Of a stretch of DNA of 62,006 nucleotides, positions 8,800 through 17,435 are shown piece by piece. The first letter of the stretch is position 1; each line of letters opens with the position of its first letter. A program made the translations under genes and the position numbers. Source of the stretch: Sporolactobacillus shoreicorticis (GTDB lineage: Bacteria; Bacillota; Bacilli; Bacillales; Sporolactobacillaceae); NCBI RefSeq assembly GCF_024125445.1, contig NZ_JAMXWM010000027.1, positions 1-62,006 on the forward strand. The letters run 5' to 3'. The notes under the pieces were generated by a model. That model was not told where the DNA came from and did not search any database. It saw nothing but the letters and a program-made list of their open reading frames with translations.

Positions 8800-9948
8800 T
8801 CACTCCTTGACCGCGGCGGAACCGCTCACTTTTTCAAATGTCTTGAGTACTGCCGTTGCTAATATCAACACACCGTTATACATGGCATCGTGGTTAAAGG
8901 TCATATAGGGGTGATGCAGGCCGGGCTTGAGATCACAGCCGAGTCCAAGCATTGTCGATTTCAATTTTGGTGTGCGAATCGCGTATTGATGAAAATCATC
9001 GCCGCCGCTTGATAAACCGGCAGGGTCGAAATGGTCGCTGCCGAGTACGTCCTTAATGGCGTCGCCCATAATGGCAATGGCTTCCGGATCGGAAACGGCG
9101 GCAGGGCTGCCATGAGAATCATCAAGGCGGACGCTGACTCCGTAACTCGCTGCCACTCCTTGAACTATCTGCTTTATTTTCTTTTTGAATTCGGTCATGA
9201 CTTCATTCGTTTGAGCACGTACATCCAAACTGAATTCGGCATGACCGGGAATAATATTGGTCGCCGAACCCGCGTGAAGATTAGTCATTTTAACCGAACT
9301 CGGGATCATCGGATTGACATGGAGATGTCCCAGCGCGTTTACGATTGAGGCCGCGACTTCAATACTGTTCGTACCAAGGTGGGGACGCGCGCCATGGGCG
9401 TCCTCACCATCGATCACACCACGAATCGTGCCGCAGGCGCCGTGCAGGATTGCCGGACGGGCGCGGCCGTCCTTTGTTTCTTCAATCGGACGCAGATGTA
9501 CGCCGTAGAAGTAGTCGACATCATCGAGAACGCCTCGCTTGCTTAATTCCAAAGCACCCTGTCCGATTTCTTCGGCAGGCTGAAACACGAGACGAACTGT
9601 ACCCGCGCCGGAATCAATTTTTTCCTTCAGCACCATGGCGGCACCGAGTACCATCGACATATGCGCGTCGTGTCCACACGAATGATTGGCTTGCAATTTG
9701 CCATTGACTTCCTGCCAGAGCGCGTCCATATCTGCGCGCAAAGCGACAATCGGTTTTCCGCTGCCGATTTCGCCGATGACGCCGGGACAGTCATCGAATG
9801 TTCGTGTACGGTAGCCGAGCGCGTCCAACTTTTCTTTAATAAAAGCGGTCGTTGCTGTTTCTTTCATGCTGATCTCCGCATGAGTATGAAGGTAGTTGAA
9901 GAGGTTCATTACGTTTTCTTTTATGGAGCTGCTTAATTCTAGGTGCAT
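8800..9948 (-). CDS. M20D amidohydrolase
   Basis: 382 residues, second of two tandem M20D hydrolases. LRADMDALW (70-78), HSCGHDAHM (89-97, Cys91) and FQPAEE follow family order, and SSGGDDFHQYAI replaces the usual GGEDFS block near the C-terminus. It shares only moderate similarity with its downstream neighbour and lacks the HPELAFEE segment of that protein (here HAEISMKE), so it is probably not a recent duplicate and may act on a different acyl or peptidyl substrate. The start ATG 9948 has AGGGCG upstream. A 54-base gap separates it from the ATP-grasp gene, consistent with one operon. Confidence 0.9.
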   Translation of the reverse strand: MHLELSSSIKENVMNLFNYLHTHAEISMKETATTAFIKEKLDALGYRTRTFDDCPGVIGEIGSGKPIVALRADMDALWQEVNGKLQANHSCGHDAHMSMVLGAAMVLKEKIDSGAGTVRLVFQPAEEIGQGALELSKRGVLDDVDYFYGVHLRPIEETKDGRARPAILHGACGTIRGVIDGEDAHGARPHLGTNSIEVAASIVNALGHLHVNPMIPSSVKMTNLHAGSATNIIPGHAEFSLDVRAQTNEVMTEFKKKIKQIVQGVAASYGVSVRLDDSHGSPAAVSDPEAIAIMGDAIKDVLGSDHFDPAGLSSGGDDFHQYAIRTPKLKSTMLGLGCDLKPGLHHPYMTFNHDAMYNGVLILATAVLKTFEKVSGSAAVKE

Positions 9949-10002
9949 GGAATCGCCCTGCTTTCTTATCTTATTTAAAATTCATTTCTTCATTAATGAT
10001 CG

Positions 10003-10899
10003 CTAACGCCAATCTCCTGTTCCTTGTCCATAAACGGCATGATCCACATAAGTGAATAATTCCTCGGCAATGTCAACATCGGATACTTTGGAAATGGTCC
10101 TGAAGCCTGCATTTCCGTTGACTTCGCAAACGGTAAATCCGTTGTTGCCGAACAATAAATCGATTCCGCAGAATTCCAAATTAAGCGCTTCCGCAGCCTT
10201 AACCGAGAGCGATTCAATAACTTGGCTCGTTTCATACAACTCAGCACTGCCGCCCAATGAATAATTGGCTCTGAATCCCGACTTTGATTTTCTAAGCACA
10301 CTTCCTAATACCCGTCCGCCAAGCACGTACACTCGAAGATCTTTACCATAACTGCTCTCCATGTACTCCTGACAGAGACAGTATCCTTTTGTTTTGTTGA
10401 ATGCTTCTGTGAAGTCCTGCTCATTTTTGACTAAGAAGACATTTTTTCCCTGTGATCCTTCCACCGCTTTCAATATGAAAGGCTGATTGTTAAAATGACC
10501 CGAAATCAAGGGATAGTCATTTGTAACCGTGTAAACTGTTTTCGGTGTCGGAATGCCTGCTTGAGCGAGAATCTGCGACGTGATGACTTTGTTGCGCGAT
10601 TGAAACATGGCAGATATAGGATTGATAACCCTTATCCCTAATTGTTCCAATTGAGAGCCAACAATTCGGTTGTAACAGCGCATGAAAACAAAATCCGGTA
10701 GACGCAGCGGTTCGTTTTTATTGTAAAAAGTCACCGTCGATGCGCTATGAATCACTAAATCTTCAACAAAAATAATTACCAGACGGATATGATGCCTGGC
10801 AGCGGTCTCCGTCATCCATTCAAATGCATTGTTGCCGTATCGATTATGTATTACTGATTTCGAATAGATCATCCATCCGTTTTTCAAACGCTTCACCAC
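10003..10899 (-). CDS. RimK-type ATP-grasp ligase
   Basis: 298 residues, with an N-terminal pre-ATP-grasp domain and an ATP-grasp fold. FILKAVEGSQGKNVFLV (about 141-157) is the nucleotide loop, DLRVYVLGGRVLGSVLRKS (about 191-209) the core strand region, and CEVNGNAGFRTI near the C-terminus the Mg-binding Asn/Glu. RimK relatives add glutamate to proteins, cofactors or small peptides. Next to M20D hydrolases it may make or edit a glutamylated peptide; this is inferred. The start is GTG (10899 or 10896) with no ribosome site; the stop of a 74-codon frame overlaps it as TAGTG, so coupling to that frame is possible. Confidence 0.85.
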   Translation of the reverse strand: MVKRLKNGWMIYSKSVIHNRYGNNAFEWMTETAARHHIRLVIIFVEDLVIHSASTVTFYNKNEPLRLPDFVFMRCYNRIVGSQLEQLGIRVINPISAMFQSRNKVITSQILAQAGIPTPKTVYTVTNDYPLISGHFNNQPFILKAVEGSQGKNVFLVKNEQDFTEAFNKTKGYCLCQEYMESSYGKDLRVYVLGGRVLGSVLRKSKSGFRANYSLGGSAELYETSQVIESLSVKAAEALNLEFCGIDLLFGNNGFTVCEVNGNAGFRTISKVSDVDIAEELFTYVDHAVYGQGTGDWR

Positions 10900-11123
10900 T
10901 AATTGGACATATTTTGTGTTCGCATGCGAAAGCGCAGATCGCGCAACCTGAATATTCCAACTTTTAATAGAAAAGGGATGTTAAACGAAAAGTTGTTTAT
11001 CGGCTCAATTACTACCTGTTTGATGAAACAGGCGAACCTTTCAGAACCTAGGTTTTTCAACCAAAAAAGGCAGCGAACAACATAGTCTTTTAACACGGTT
11101 AATAAAAAGGTTGTGTCGTTCAT
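10899..11123 (-). CDS. Possible small protein upstream of the ATP-grasp gene
   Basis: A 74-codon frame, basic and hydrophobic, with no recognised domain. It ends in TAG that overlaps the GTG of the ATP-grasp gene by one base, and that gene has no ribosome site of its own, which argues for translation of this frame. Against it: no clear ribosome site at its own ATG. The segment TVLKDYVVR resembles AVLKDYRVR read from the minus strand at about 27930-27970, so it may instead be a remnant shared by several places. Confidence 0.3.
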   Translation of the reverse strand: MNDTTFLLTVLKDYVVRCLFWLKNLGSERFACFIKQVVIEPINNFSFNIPFLLKVGIFRLRDLRFRMRTQNMSN

Positions 11124-11433
11124 TTAATCATAACACGGTTATTTCGTTCAGTCATGCCTGATCTGTGCCGAAACAGGACGGAATTACGTACAATGAAAGG
11201 CGTTCAAAAACCTATGAACGTTCAATGATTTCTCGCACATTCAGATAGGGAGCAAGAATGTGTGAATATACCGAGGAAATTGTGTTCACTGGAGGGAAGA
11301 CACCGACCACGCACGATCAATCCATTCTATTGAAATCTTTTATTTAGAGGATTACGTCCGTTTTTGGTATATTAATAACTGTACGCAGGTGGTGCGTGAA
11401 ACAGATGATCATTGATCAATCGGAGGGTTCGTC
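11124..11433. other. Intergenic gap between divergent genes, nothing firm
   Basis: About 310 bases between the minus-strand small frame and the dehydrogenase. It must contain promoters for both directions, but I see no convincing -35/-10 pair, no hairpin terminator and no riboswitch motif. Confidence 0.4.
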
Positions 11434-12402
11434 ATGCAAATTCTTTTTTGTGTCGGTAAATCATATGTGTCCATCCACAGGCAAATGGCGGATCAGTTGG
11501 AAGCGATGGGTGCCCATGTCCGCTGTCTGATGTATGACCAGGCTTTGAATAAGGAATTGATTAAGAAATCGATTCGTGAATGCGAGATCTGTATCACTGC
11601 TATTGCTCCATGCGATCGTGAAGTGATTGAGGCGGCGCCAAATCTCCGCTACATATTGAAGACAGGCACGGGATTGGATAATGTGGCGATCAATGATGCG
11701 ACTGCTCGAGGCATTCTGGTCAGCAATGCCCCGGGTGGAAATGCGACCTCCGTAGCGGAGATGGCTTTCGGCCAATTGATTAGTTTGTCGCGAATGATTC
11801 CAATGCTGGATCGCGGAACGAAAAAGGGCGAGTGGCCGAGCGCGGAAGCCTATGAACTTGACGGGAAAACGATTGGAATTATCGGTTTCGGTTCCATCGG
11901 CCAAAAGGTGGCACGTTTCGCAGGCGGCTTCAATATGCGTGTGATTGCATTCGGAAATTATCAAGACCAAGATGCGGCTCGCCGGCTGCGCGCGACGTTT
12001 GTGGATCTGGATCGACTTTTACGCGAAGCGGATTATATCGTGATCAGCACAGCATTATCTTCCTCAAATTACCATCTTATTGATCAGTATGCGATTGATA
12101 AGATGAAAACGACGGCATTTCTCATTAATATTTCCAGAGGTGCGCTGATTGATGAACCGGTACTTTTCGAGGCTTTAAAGAAAAGGCGACTTGCCGGAGC
12201 CGCACTGGATGTGTTTGAGCAGGAGCCGCCTGAATCCTTACCGAATTTGGATAACCTGATCGCCTCGCCGCATGTTGCTGGAACAACGCGGGAGAGCATC
12301 GCCCGTGTCGCCCACGTGACTGTTGAGAATGTGCGTAAATTTATGAATCATGAACAGCCGGACTTTGTCGTGAATACGGAAGCGTTGCGGCAGAATCATT
12401 GA
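11434..12402 (+). CDS. D-2-hydroxyacid dehydrogenase (phosphoglycerate dehydrogenase-like)
   Basis: 322 residues, the two-domain NAD-dependent D-2-hydroxyacid dehydrogenase fold. The Rossmann motif is GIIGFGSIGQKVARF (about residues 148-162); the catalytic Arg lies in NISRGALID (about 229-237), the Glu in FEQEPP (about 258-263) and the His in SPHVAGTT (about 276-283). It is shorter than SerA because there is no ACT domain. The substrate may be phosphoglycerate, glyoxylate/hydroxypyruvate or another 2-oxo acid. ATG 11434 follows CGGAGGG at ideal spacing. It is monocistronic, with no clear hairpin terminator, and is followed by a long repeat-rich gap. Confidence 0.9.
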   Translation: MQILFCVGKSYVSIHRQMADQLEAMGAHVRCLMYDQALNKELIKKSIRECEICITAIAPCDREVIEAAPNLRYILKTGTGLDNVAINDATARGILVSNAPGGNATSVAEMAFGQLISLSRMIPMLDRGTKKGEWPSAEAYELDGKTIGIIGFGSIGQKVARFAGGFNMRVIAFGNYQDQDAARRLRATFVDLDRLLREADYIVISTALSSSNYHLIDQYAIDKMKTTAFLINISRGALIDEPVLFEALKKRRLAGAALDVFEQEPPESLPNLDNLIASPHVAGTTRESIARVAHVTVENVRKFMNHEQPDFVVNTEALRQNH

Positions 12403-12462
12403 TAAAAGATAGATATTGATCATGAACGGATGTAAGTGGTTCGGCAATAAGAGTGTTTTCGT

Positions 12463-13087
12463 TAACTGAAAAGGAACTTTCGCTAGGCGCGCATACGTCG
12501 TCCTGAACGCAACGTGAAAGTCATCACATCTTGTGGCAAGCCGGATACTAGGCCGTACATGGGTCACGAGGCAACTCCGCCCTCGCTGGAGGTTTGGTGA
12601 AGCCAAGTTTTCTAATAAGATAAGAAAGTTTAGCCTTTTGGCCTGGTTGATACGACAATAAGGTCATAAGATTCAGTTGGGCGATCAGGTAGCGCCCAAT
12701 CTGCGAAATAACCGGAAAAATTCCGCTTAATTCGAAAATGAATGAAAAGATCGCTTAAATAGACGGAGAATTCCGCTTATCGAATCGAAAAACGTGAAAA
12801 TGGAGGGCTTTTCTTTGAATAAGCGGAAAAATTCCCCTTATTTACCCGTGAAACAAGCGCTATGATGCATATAATCGGAAAATATCCGCTTATTTTACTT
12901 CGTTACTTAATGAAGAACCAAAGTGATTTATGAAATAAAAATGTCTGTTCAAGGTTGATGATTCAAAACCGCATTTGGAGCTAAGAAAATGTCGCTAACT
13001 GTAGAGGATCTTTCTAACTGTAAGGGAACTTTCGCTAATTACGCATACGTCCTGTATGCAATGCGAAAGCCATCACGTCCTGTGAAA
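12463..13087 (+). repeat. Direct repeat flanking the first long repeat copy
   Basis: About 76 bases at 12463-12538 and 13012-13087 share the frame AACTG.AA.GGAACTTTCGCTA, then GCATACGTC, CCTG..CGCAA.G.GAAAG and CATCAC.TC.TGTG. Within each, CTTTCGC and GCGAAAG form an inverted pair. A partial third copy runs 13088-13131. They bracket the long repeat, as an insertion or recombination product might. Confidence 0.6.
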
Positions 13088-13168
13088 GTACGTCCTGCAC
13101 GCAATGCGAAAGCCGCGGCATCCTGCGGAAGTAAGGACCAGGCGCTTTTTACCCGGTTTTTCTTATAG
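12575..13168 (+). repeat. Long intergenic repeat, copy 1
   Basis: About 590 bases that align along nearly the whole length with 27048-27586, with small indels. Shared landmarks in order: GGTGAAGCCAAGTTTTCTAA, a GGTCATAAGATTC run, the hairpin TTGGGCG … CGCCCAA, TTAAATAGACGGAGAA, TTATCGAATCGAAAAACGTG, several AAGCGGAAAAATTCCGCTTA-type palindromes, ATGATGCATATAA, TGATGATTCAAAAC, and a final TTTTTACC.GGTTTTTCT. No long open frame is conserved between copies, so it looks like a structured non-coding or mobile-element-derived repeat. Confidence 0.8.
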
Positions 13169-13256
13169 AAAGTTAAAATCTGAAACCCAAACCTTGAAAA
13201 ATTTTTTTCGAAAAAATATTTGAATAATGTTAATGTTTATGAATCCTCTAGTACAT

Positions 13257-13355
13257 ATGGCATATTTATTTCACGAAGAGAAGCAACCGCTGCAAAAAAT
13301 TGACGATAAAGCTGATCAATTGATACAGACCATTGGTAGCAATGTTAATGAATAG
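13257..13355 (+). CDS. Possible 32-residue peptide
   Basis: ATG 13257 to TAG 13355 encodes a peptide starting MAYLFHEEKQPLQKIDDKAD, with acidic, helical composition like the N-terminus of a small cytoplasmic protein. No ribosome site precedes it, so it may be the remnant of a broken gene. A terminator-like hairpin lies 240 bases downstream. Confidence 0.2.
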   Translation: MAYLFHEEKQPLQKIDDKADQLIQTIGSNVNE

Positions 13356-13591
13356 GAAAAGTCCTTTGGTTAAAAAGCACCTGTATCGTCTAACTAGATC
13401 TAATATTCGTAATATTGACAATTATAATGATCGCTCTATACTGAACTTATCCCTTAATTTCCACGTTTTGAGAATAGACAATGGACCCATTGCCTGCCGC
13501 TCAAATCATCTGGATGATGGGAATTATAAATGTTTCGCATGAATACCTGTGTGACCTGAATACGCCTGCTTTGTCTTCATCAACCAAGACA

Positions 13592-13629
13592 AAAACCAGC
13601 CTGAGTAAATCTTTGGCTGGTTTTCATTT
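13592..13629 (+). terminator. Terminator-like hairpin before the amidase gene
   Basis: Perfect 10-bp stem AAAACCAGCC / GGCTGGTTTT with a 13-base loop, followed by CATTTTTCT. It lies 76 bases before the amidase start, so it could end a transcript from the repeat region or act as a leader attenuator for the amidase gene. Confidence 0.75.
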
Positions 13630-13704
13630 TTCTGGGGGTGAAGCAGCGCTTGCTTGTTGCCAATCTGTGAGTAATTAAGCCAAAAGGAACAAGGAGTGAT
13701 TCGT

Positions 13705-15621
13705 TTGGTCAAGAAAAAACATGTTCATCTTCTAATCATCTCATGGCTGCTGATTTTGTTTTTGTTCATTTGTACGTCAAATGCGACGGTACATGCCGAA
13801 TCACCAAACGGCAGTCGGACAAGCCTGCAAGCAGATTTTCAAAAGGCGGCCGATATCTATCATGTACCGGTCAGCATCCTGATGTCGGTTTCCTATAATG
13901 AGACGAGATGGGAAAGTCATAACGGGCAGCCAAGTACCTCGGGCGGCTATGGCGTGATGCATCTGACAGATAGCGATTCATCTGTGGATCTCTTGGCAAA
14001 GGGGGATGTACTTAATAAAAGTGCGAGTGCAAAATCATCGGACCAAGGGACGCATACATTAGCTCAAGCGGCGAAATTAATTAACGCTCCGCCTCAATTG
14101 CTTAAAAAAGATACGAAGACAAATATTTTGGGCGGAGCCGCATTACTTGCTGATTATCAAAAACAGCTTACAGGCACACATTCAAGTGATCCTGAAGACT
14201 GGTATGGCGCAGTCGCTAAATACAGCGGTTCAGCCGACTATGATACGGCGACTGATTTTGCCGATCAGGTCTACAAAACGATCAAAGAAGGCGCAGTGCG
14301 TACGTTTTCTTCAGGCGGTACGGTTCGGCTTCAAGCGAAAAATGTAAAGCCAGATAAAACCAGTTTGCCACATCTTCAGTTGCCTAAGCATAAGCATGGC
14401 AATGCAGACGAACCGAAAGGAGTCGATATGCAGAACATTCCTGCTTTATACGAGGCATTTTCCGACACGGATGGGGATTACGGCAACTACGATCTTGCCA
14501 ACCGCCCTTATGACGGACAGAAGATTCGCTATATTATCATTCATGACTCAGAAGTCAGTTATGAGGGAACCATTAATACCTTTCTACAGAAAAGCTACGT
14601 TAGCTCGCATTATGTGATCCGCTCTTCAGATGGACAAATCACTAAGATGGTTGACCCGAAAGATGTAGCATGGCATGCTGGCAATTGGTATATCAATAGT
14701 CATTCTATCGGAATCGAGCATGAGGGTTATGCAGTTGAAGGCTCGACATGGTATAGTGAGCCGATGTATCGAGCTTCAGCGAAGCTGGTGAAGTATTTGG
14801 CAAAGAAATATGATATTCCTCTGGACCGCGAACACATCATCGGTCATGAAGAAGTTCCCGGATTGAATCCGGCGCGCCAGGTCAGCATGCATTGGGACCC
14901 GGCCGCGTACTGGAATTGGACACATTATTTTGACCTGCTCGGCGCGCCATTTTCCAAAAAAAGAAATTCGATTGGCCTGAAAAAGAGTCAAGGCATTGTC
15001 ACGATCAATCCGAATTATAAAACGAATAAACCGGAAACGTCATACAATAACCAACCACTTGAGCCTAAGCCTTCAAATTTTGTCTATTTATATACGGAGC
15101 CAAGCTTCAACGCACCGCTGATCAGCGATCCGCTTCTTCATCCGAACGGCAGCGGAACAACTGCGCTCAATGACTGGGGCGATAAAGCCGTCGCCGGTCG
15201 TTCATATTATAAAGTTGCTCAGACAAAGAATTGGACCGCAATTGATTTCGGCGGGCAGAAGGCATGGTTCTATAATCCAAAAAGCATGAATACAGTGCCT
15301 GGAAGCGGTATATTGATTACCGCAAAGAAAGGGGCGGAATCAATCCCTGTTTATGGATCTGCTTATCCGGAGGCATCTGCCTATGATCAATTCGGTATTC
15401 CTGCCGTCGGAATCACACCGATTTATTCGATGCCTGCCGGCCAAATCTATGTCGGTGAGAAGGTGACGGGTTCGGATTACTACTATGCGAAACTGTTTAA
15501 CAAACCGGAAACCTATCATGTTGTGAGCGGGCAGGATCAATACTATCAGATTTCCTATAATCACCGTATCGCATTCGTGAAAAAAAGCGACGTCCTCATC
15601 CTGCATCCGTTTTTTCACTGA
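13705..15621 (+). CDS. Secreted N-acetylmuramoyl-L-alanine amidase with N-terminal lysozyme-like domain
   Basis: About 638 residues. A signal peptide (residues 1-31, ending VHAES) directs export. Residues 40-200 resemble a lytic-transglycosylase-like fold: SYNETRW with Glu66, then GGYGVMHLT. Residues about 265-415 form an Amidase_2/PGRP-type zinc amidase: IIIHDSE, SSHYVI, AWHAGNWY, SIGIEHEG, IIGHEE and the C-terminal ligand in MHWDP. The last 200 residues contain SH3-like segments for wall binding. TTG 13705 is chosen because AAGGAG ends nine bases before it; the GTG at 13696 overlaps that site. Likely role is peptidoglycan turnover, with both glycan and peptide-stem cleavage possible. Terminator follows. 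Confidence 0.88.
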   Translation: MVKKKHVHLLIISWLLILFLFICTSNATVHAESPNGSRTSLQADFQKAADIYHVPVSILMSVSYNETRWESHNGQPSTSGGYGVMHLTDSDSSVDLLAKGDVLNKSASAKSSDQGTHTLAQAAKLINAPPQLLKKDTKTNILGGAALLADYQKQLTGTHSSDPEDWYGAVAKYSGSADYDTATDFADQVYKTIKEGAVRTFSSGGTVRLQAKNVKPDKTSLPHLQLPKHKHGNADEPKGVDMQNIPALYEAFSDTDGDYGNYDLANRPYDGQKIRYIIIHDSEVSYEGTINTFLQKSYVSSHYVIRSSDGQITKMVDPKDVAWHAGNWYINSHSIGIEHEGYAVEGSTWYSEPMYRASAKLVKYLAKKYDIPLDREHIIGHEEVPGLNPARQVSMHWDPAAYWNWTHYFDLLGAPFSKKRNSIGLKKSQGIVTINPNYKTNKPETSYNNQPLEPKPSNFVYLYTEPSFNAPLISDPLLHPNGSGTTALNDWGDKAVAGRSYYKVAQTKNWTAIDFGGQKAWFYNPKSMNTVPGSGILITAKKGAESIPVYGSAYPEASAYDQFGIPAVGITPIYSMPAGQIYVGEKVTGSDYYYAKLFNKPETYHVVSGQDQYYQISYNHRIAFVKKSDVLILHPFFH

Positions 15622-15632
15622 GCATTCGATGG

Positions 15633-15668
15633 AACACCGGCTCCAAGAAGGAGTACGGTGTTTTTTTG
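15633..15668 (+). terminator. Terminator after the amidase gene
   Basis: AACACCGGCTCC / GGAGTACGGTGTT stem (one bulge) followed by seven T residues, 12 bases after the amidase stop. Confidence 0.85.
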
Positions 15669-15865
15669 TTTACGGTTTTAAATGAACTTTTATGTAGCTT
15701 TGATTGTTAAGAATAGTAAAAATCGTTATTTTACAGAGCAGTATGAAGAAACATTTTAAATGAAAATCCGTTTGTCAACCGGTGGAGTTTGTCGAATAGA
15801 TCAGGTATGCTAGCTTTATAGGTTCATTTTTCAGCATGGATTTACTACATTAACGAGGTGAACGC

Positions 15866-17338
15866 ATGATGGCACTAGAGAATTCATATGTAAAACAGGC
15901 ACCGAAGCAACTCTTTATCGGCGGGGAATGGATTGATGCGGAGAGCATGGAAGTTGACGATGTCGTTAATCCTGCAACCGGAGAGGTAATCGCCAAAGTA
16001 GCGCGCGGCGGTGCGGTAGATACGGAAAAAGCGATTGAGGCAGCGCAGGCGGCTTTTCCCGTCTGGTCATCAATGCCTGTGGATGAACGCGCCAAAATCT
16101 TACGCAAGGTCGCGGATTTAATCACAGAAAAGGCGGATGAACTTGCGGAGATTATGACTATTGAGCAAGGTAAACCGCTTGCTCAGGCTAAAGGCGAAGT
16201 GCTTGGCGGCGCGGAAAGCGTGCGCTGGCATGCGGAGGAAATGCGCCGCATTTATGGGGAAACCATTCCGGGGCCGGGCGGACATCTATTTCTTGTCAAA
16301 AAAGAACCGCTTGGCGTGGTTGGCGCAATTACTCCGTGGAATTTTCCATCGTCAATGATTACACGAAAAATTTCACCGGCGCTTGCAGGCGGGAATACAA
16401 TCGTACTGAAGCCGTCTCCAGAAACGCCGCTTTCTGCGACCTCATTAATGGAAATTTTTCAAGAGGCAGGAATTCCTGATGGTACTGTGAACCTCGTCAT
16501 TGGCGACGCGCCGGCGATTGGTAAGACACTGACTTCGAGCAACGCCGTACGTAAAATTACTTTTACAGGCTCAACCGGAGTTGGGAAAATGCTGTTCGAG
16601 CAGTCGGCACATACATTGAAGAAAGTATCATTGGAACTGGGCGGTCACGCGCCGTTTATCGTGTTTGATGATGCCCCGGTTGATCAAGTAGTGACCGATC
16701 TTGTATCTTCGAAATTCCGCAACAACGGACAAGTCTGCACCTCGCCGAATCGAATTTTCGTGCATGAATCGATTTTCGCTGAATTCACGGACAAGCTTGT
16801 CGCAGCTGTGAAAAAAGTTAAAGTGGGCAATGGTTTGGAGGAAGGCGTGGATGCCGGGCCGCTTATTCGTGAAGATGCAATCGAAAAAATTCAACGCCAA
16901 GTAAACGACGCGGTAGAAAAAGGTGCCATGCTGGCGACCGGCGGCAAGCGTCTGATCGATGGCGACTACGCGATGGGTAATTTTTACGCACCGACTGTCC
17001 TTCTAAATGTCACAAATCAAATGGATATTTTCTATCAAGAAACCTTTGGACCGGTGCTGCCGGTCATTAAGTTTACGGATACGGATGAAGTGATCGGCAT
17101 GGCTAATGATACGAACTATGGCCTTGCCAGCTATTTCTATACCTTGGATTTGAAACGGATTGCCAAGGTCAGCCAGGGATTGCAGTACGGCATGGTCGGT
17201 GTCAACAGCAACACGGTTGCCTTCACCCAAACCCCATTCGGCGGTGTCAAACATTCCGGCTTCGGCAGAGAAAACGGACATCAAGGCATTGATGACTATG
17301 TGAATGTGAAATTTATCAATCTCAATTATGGAATTTGA
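15866..17338 (+). CDS. NAD(P)-dependent aldehyde dehydrogenase
   Basis: 490 residues, full-length ALDH superfamily member near the succinate-semialdehyde / glycolaldehyde / betaine-aldehyde branch. TPWNFPSSM (about 152-160) and FTGSTGVGK (about 232-240) line the cofactor site; LELGGHAPF carries the general base Glu near 257 and GQVCTSPNR the nucleophile Cys291; the terminal FGGVKHSGFGRE is also present. Oxidises an aldehyde to its acid; candidates here include aminoaldehydes from polyamine breakdown or succinate semialdehyde, but no neighbour settles it. ATG 15866 follows CGAGGTGAA. Stands alone between terminators. Confidence 0.9.
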   Translation: MMALENSYVKQAPKQLFIGGEWIDAESMEVDDVVNPATGEVIAKVARGGAVDTEKAIEAAQAAFPVWSSMPVDERAKILRKVADLITEKADELAEIMTIEQGKPLAQAKGEVLGGAESVRWHAEEMRRIYGETIPGPGGHLFLVKKEPLGVVGAITPWNFPSSMITRKISPALAGGNTIVLKPSPETPLSATSLMEIFQEAGIPDGTVNLVIGDAPAIGKTLTSSNAVRKITFTGSTGVGKMLFEQSAHTLKKVSLELGGHAPFIVFDDAPVDQVVTDLVSSKFRNNGQVCTSPNRIFVHESIFAEFTDKLVAAVKKVKVGNGLEEGVDAGPLIREDAIEKIQRQVNDAVEKGAMLATGGKRLIDGDYAMGNFYAPTVLLNVTNQMDIFYQETFGPVLPVIKFTDTDEVIGMANDTNYGLASYFYTLDLKRIAKVSQGLQYGMVGVNSNTVAFTQTPFGGVKHSGFGRENGHQGIDDYVNVKFINLNYGI

Positions 17339-17352
17339 CTAATTAGAGCAAG

Positions 17353-17390
17353 AAACTCCGGATCCGGAAAATTGGATTCGGAGTTTTTAT
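17353..17390 (+). terminator. Terminator after the aldehyde dehydrogenase gene
   Basis: AAACTCCGGATCC / GGATTCGGAGTTT stem with an eight-base loop and a following T-rich tract. Confidence 0.9.
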
Positions 17391-17435
17391 TATTATGAAT
17401 CACGCAAAATAGACGGTCAATAGAATAAAATATCT

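Larger units (their letters stand above)
12403..13704. other. 1.3-kb repeat-rich, largely non-coding gap
   Basis: Holds a 76-base direct repeat (12463-12538 and 13012-13087, with a third partial copy to about 13131), copy 1 of a long repeat (12575-13168), an AT-rich stretch with the palindrome ATTTTTTTCGAAAAAAT near 13200, a 32-codon frame at 13257 and a terminator-like hairpin at 13592. Several short open frames exist but none has both a ribosome site and family-like composition. Confidence 0.6.

Noticed and set aside
12403-13200. CRISPR array in the repeat-rich gap
   Set aside because: Repeats are few, unequal and diverged, without regular unique spacers, and no cas genes are present.
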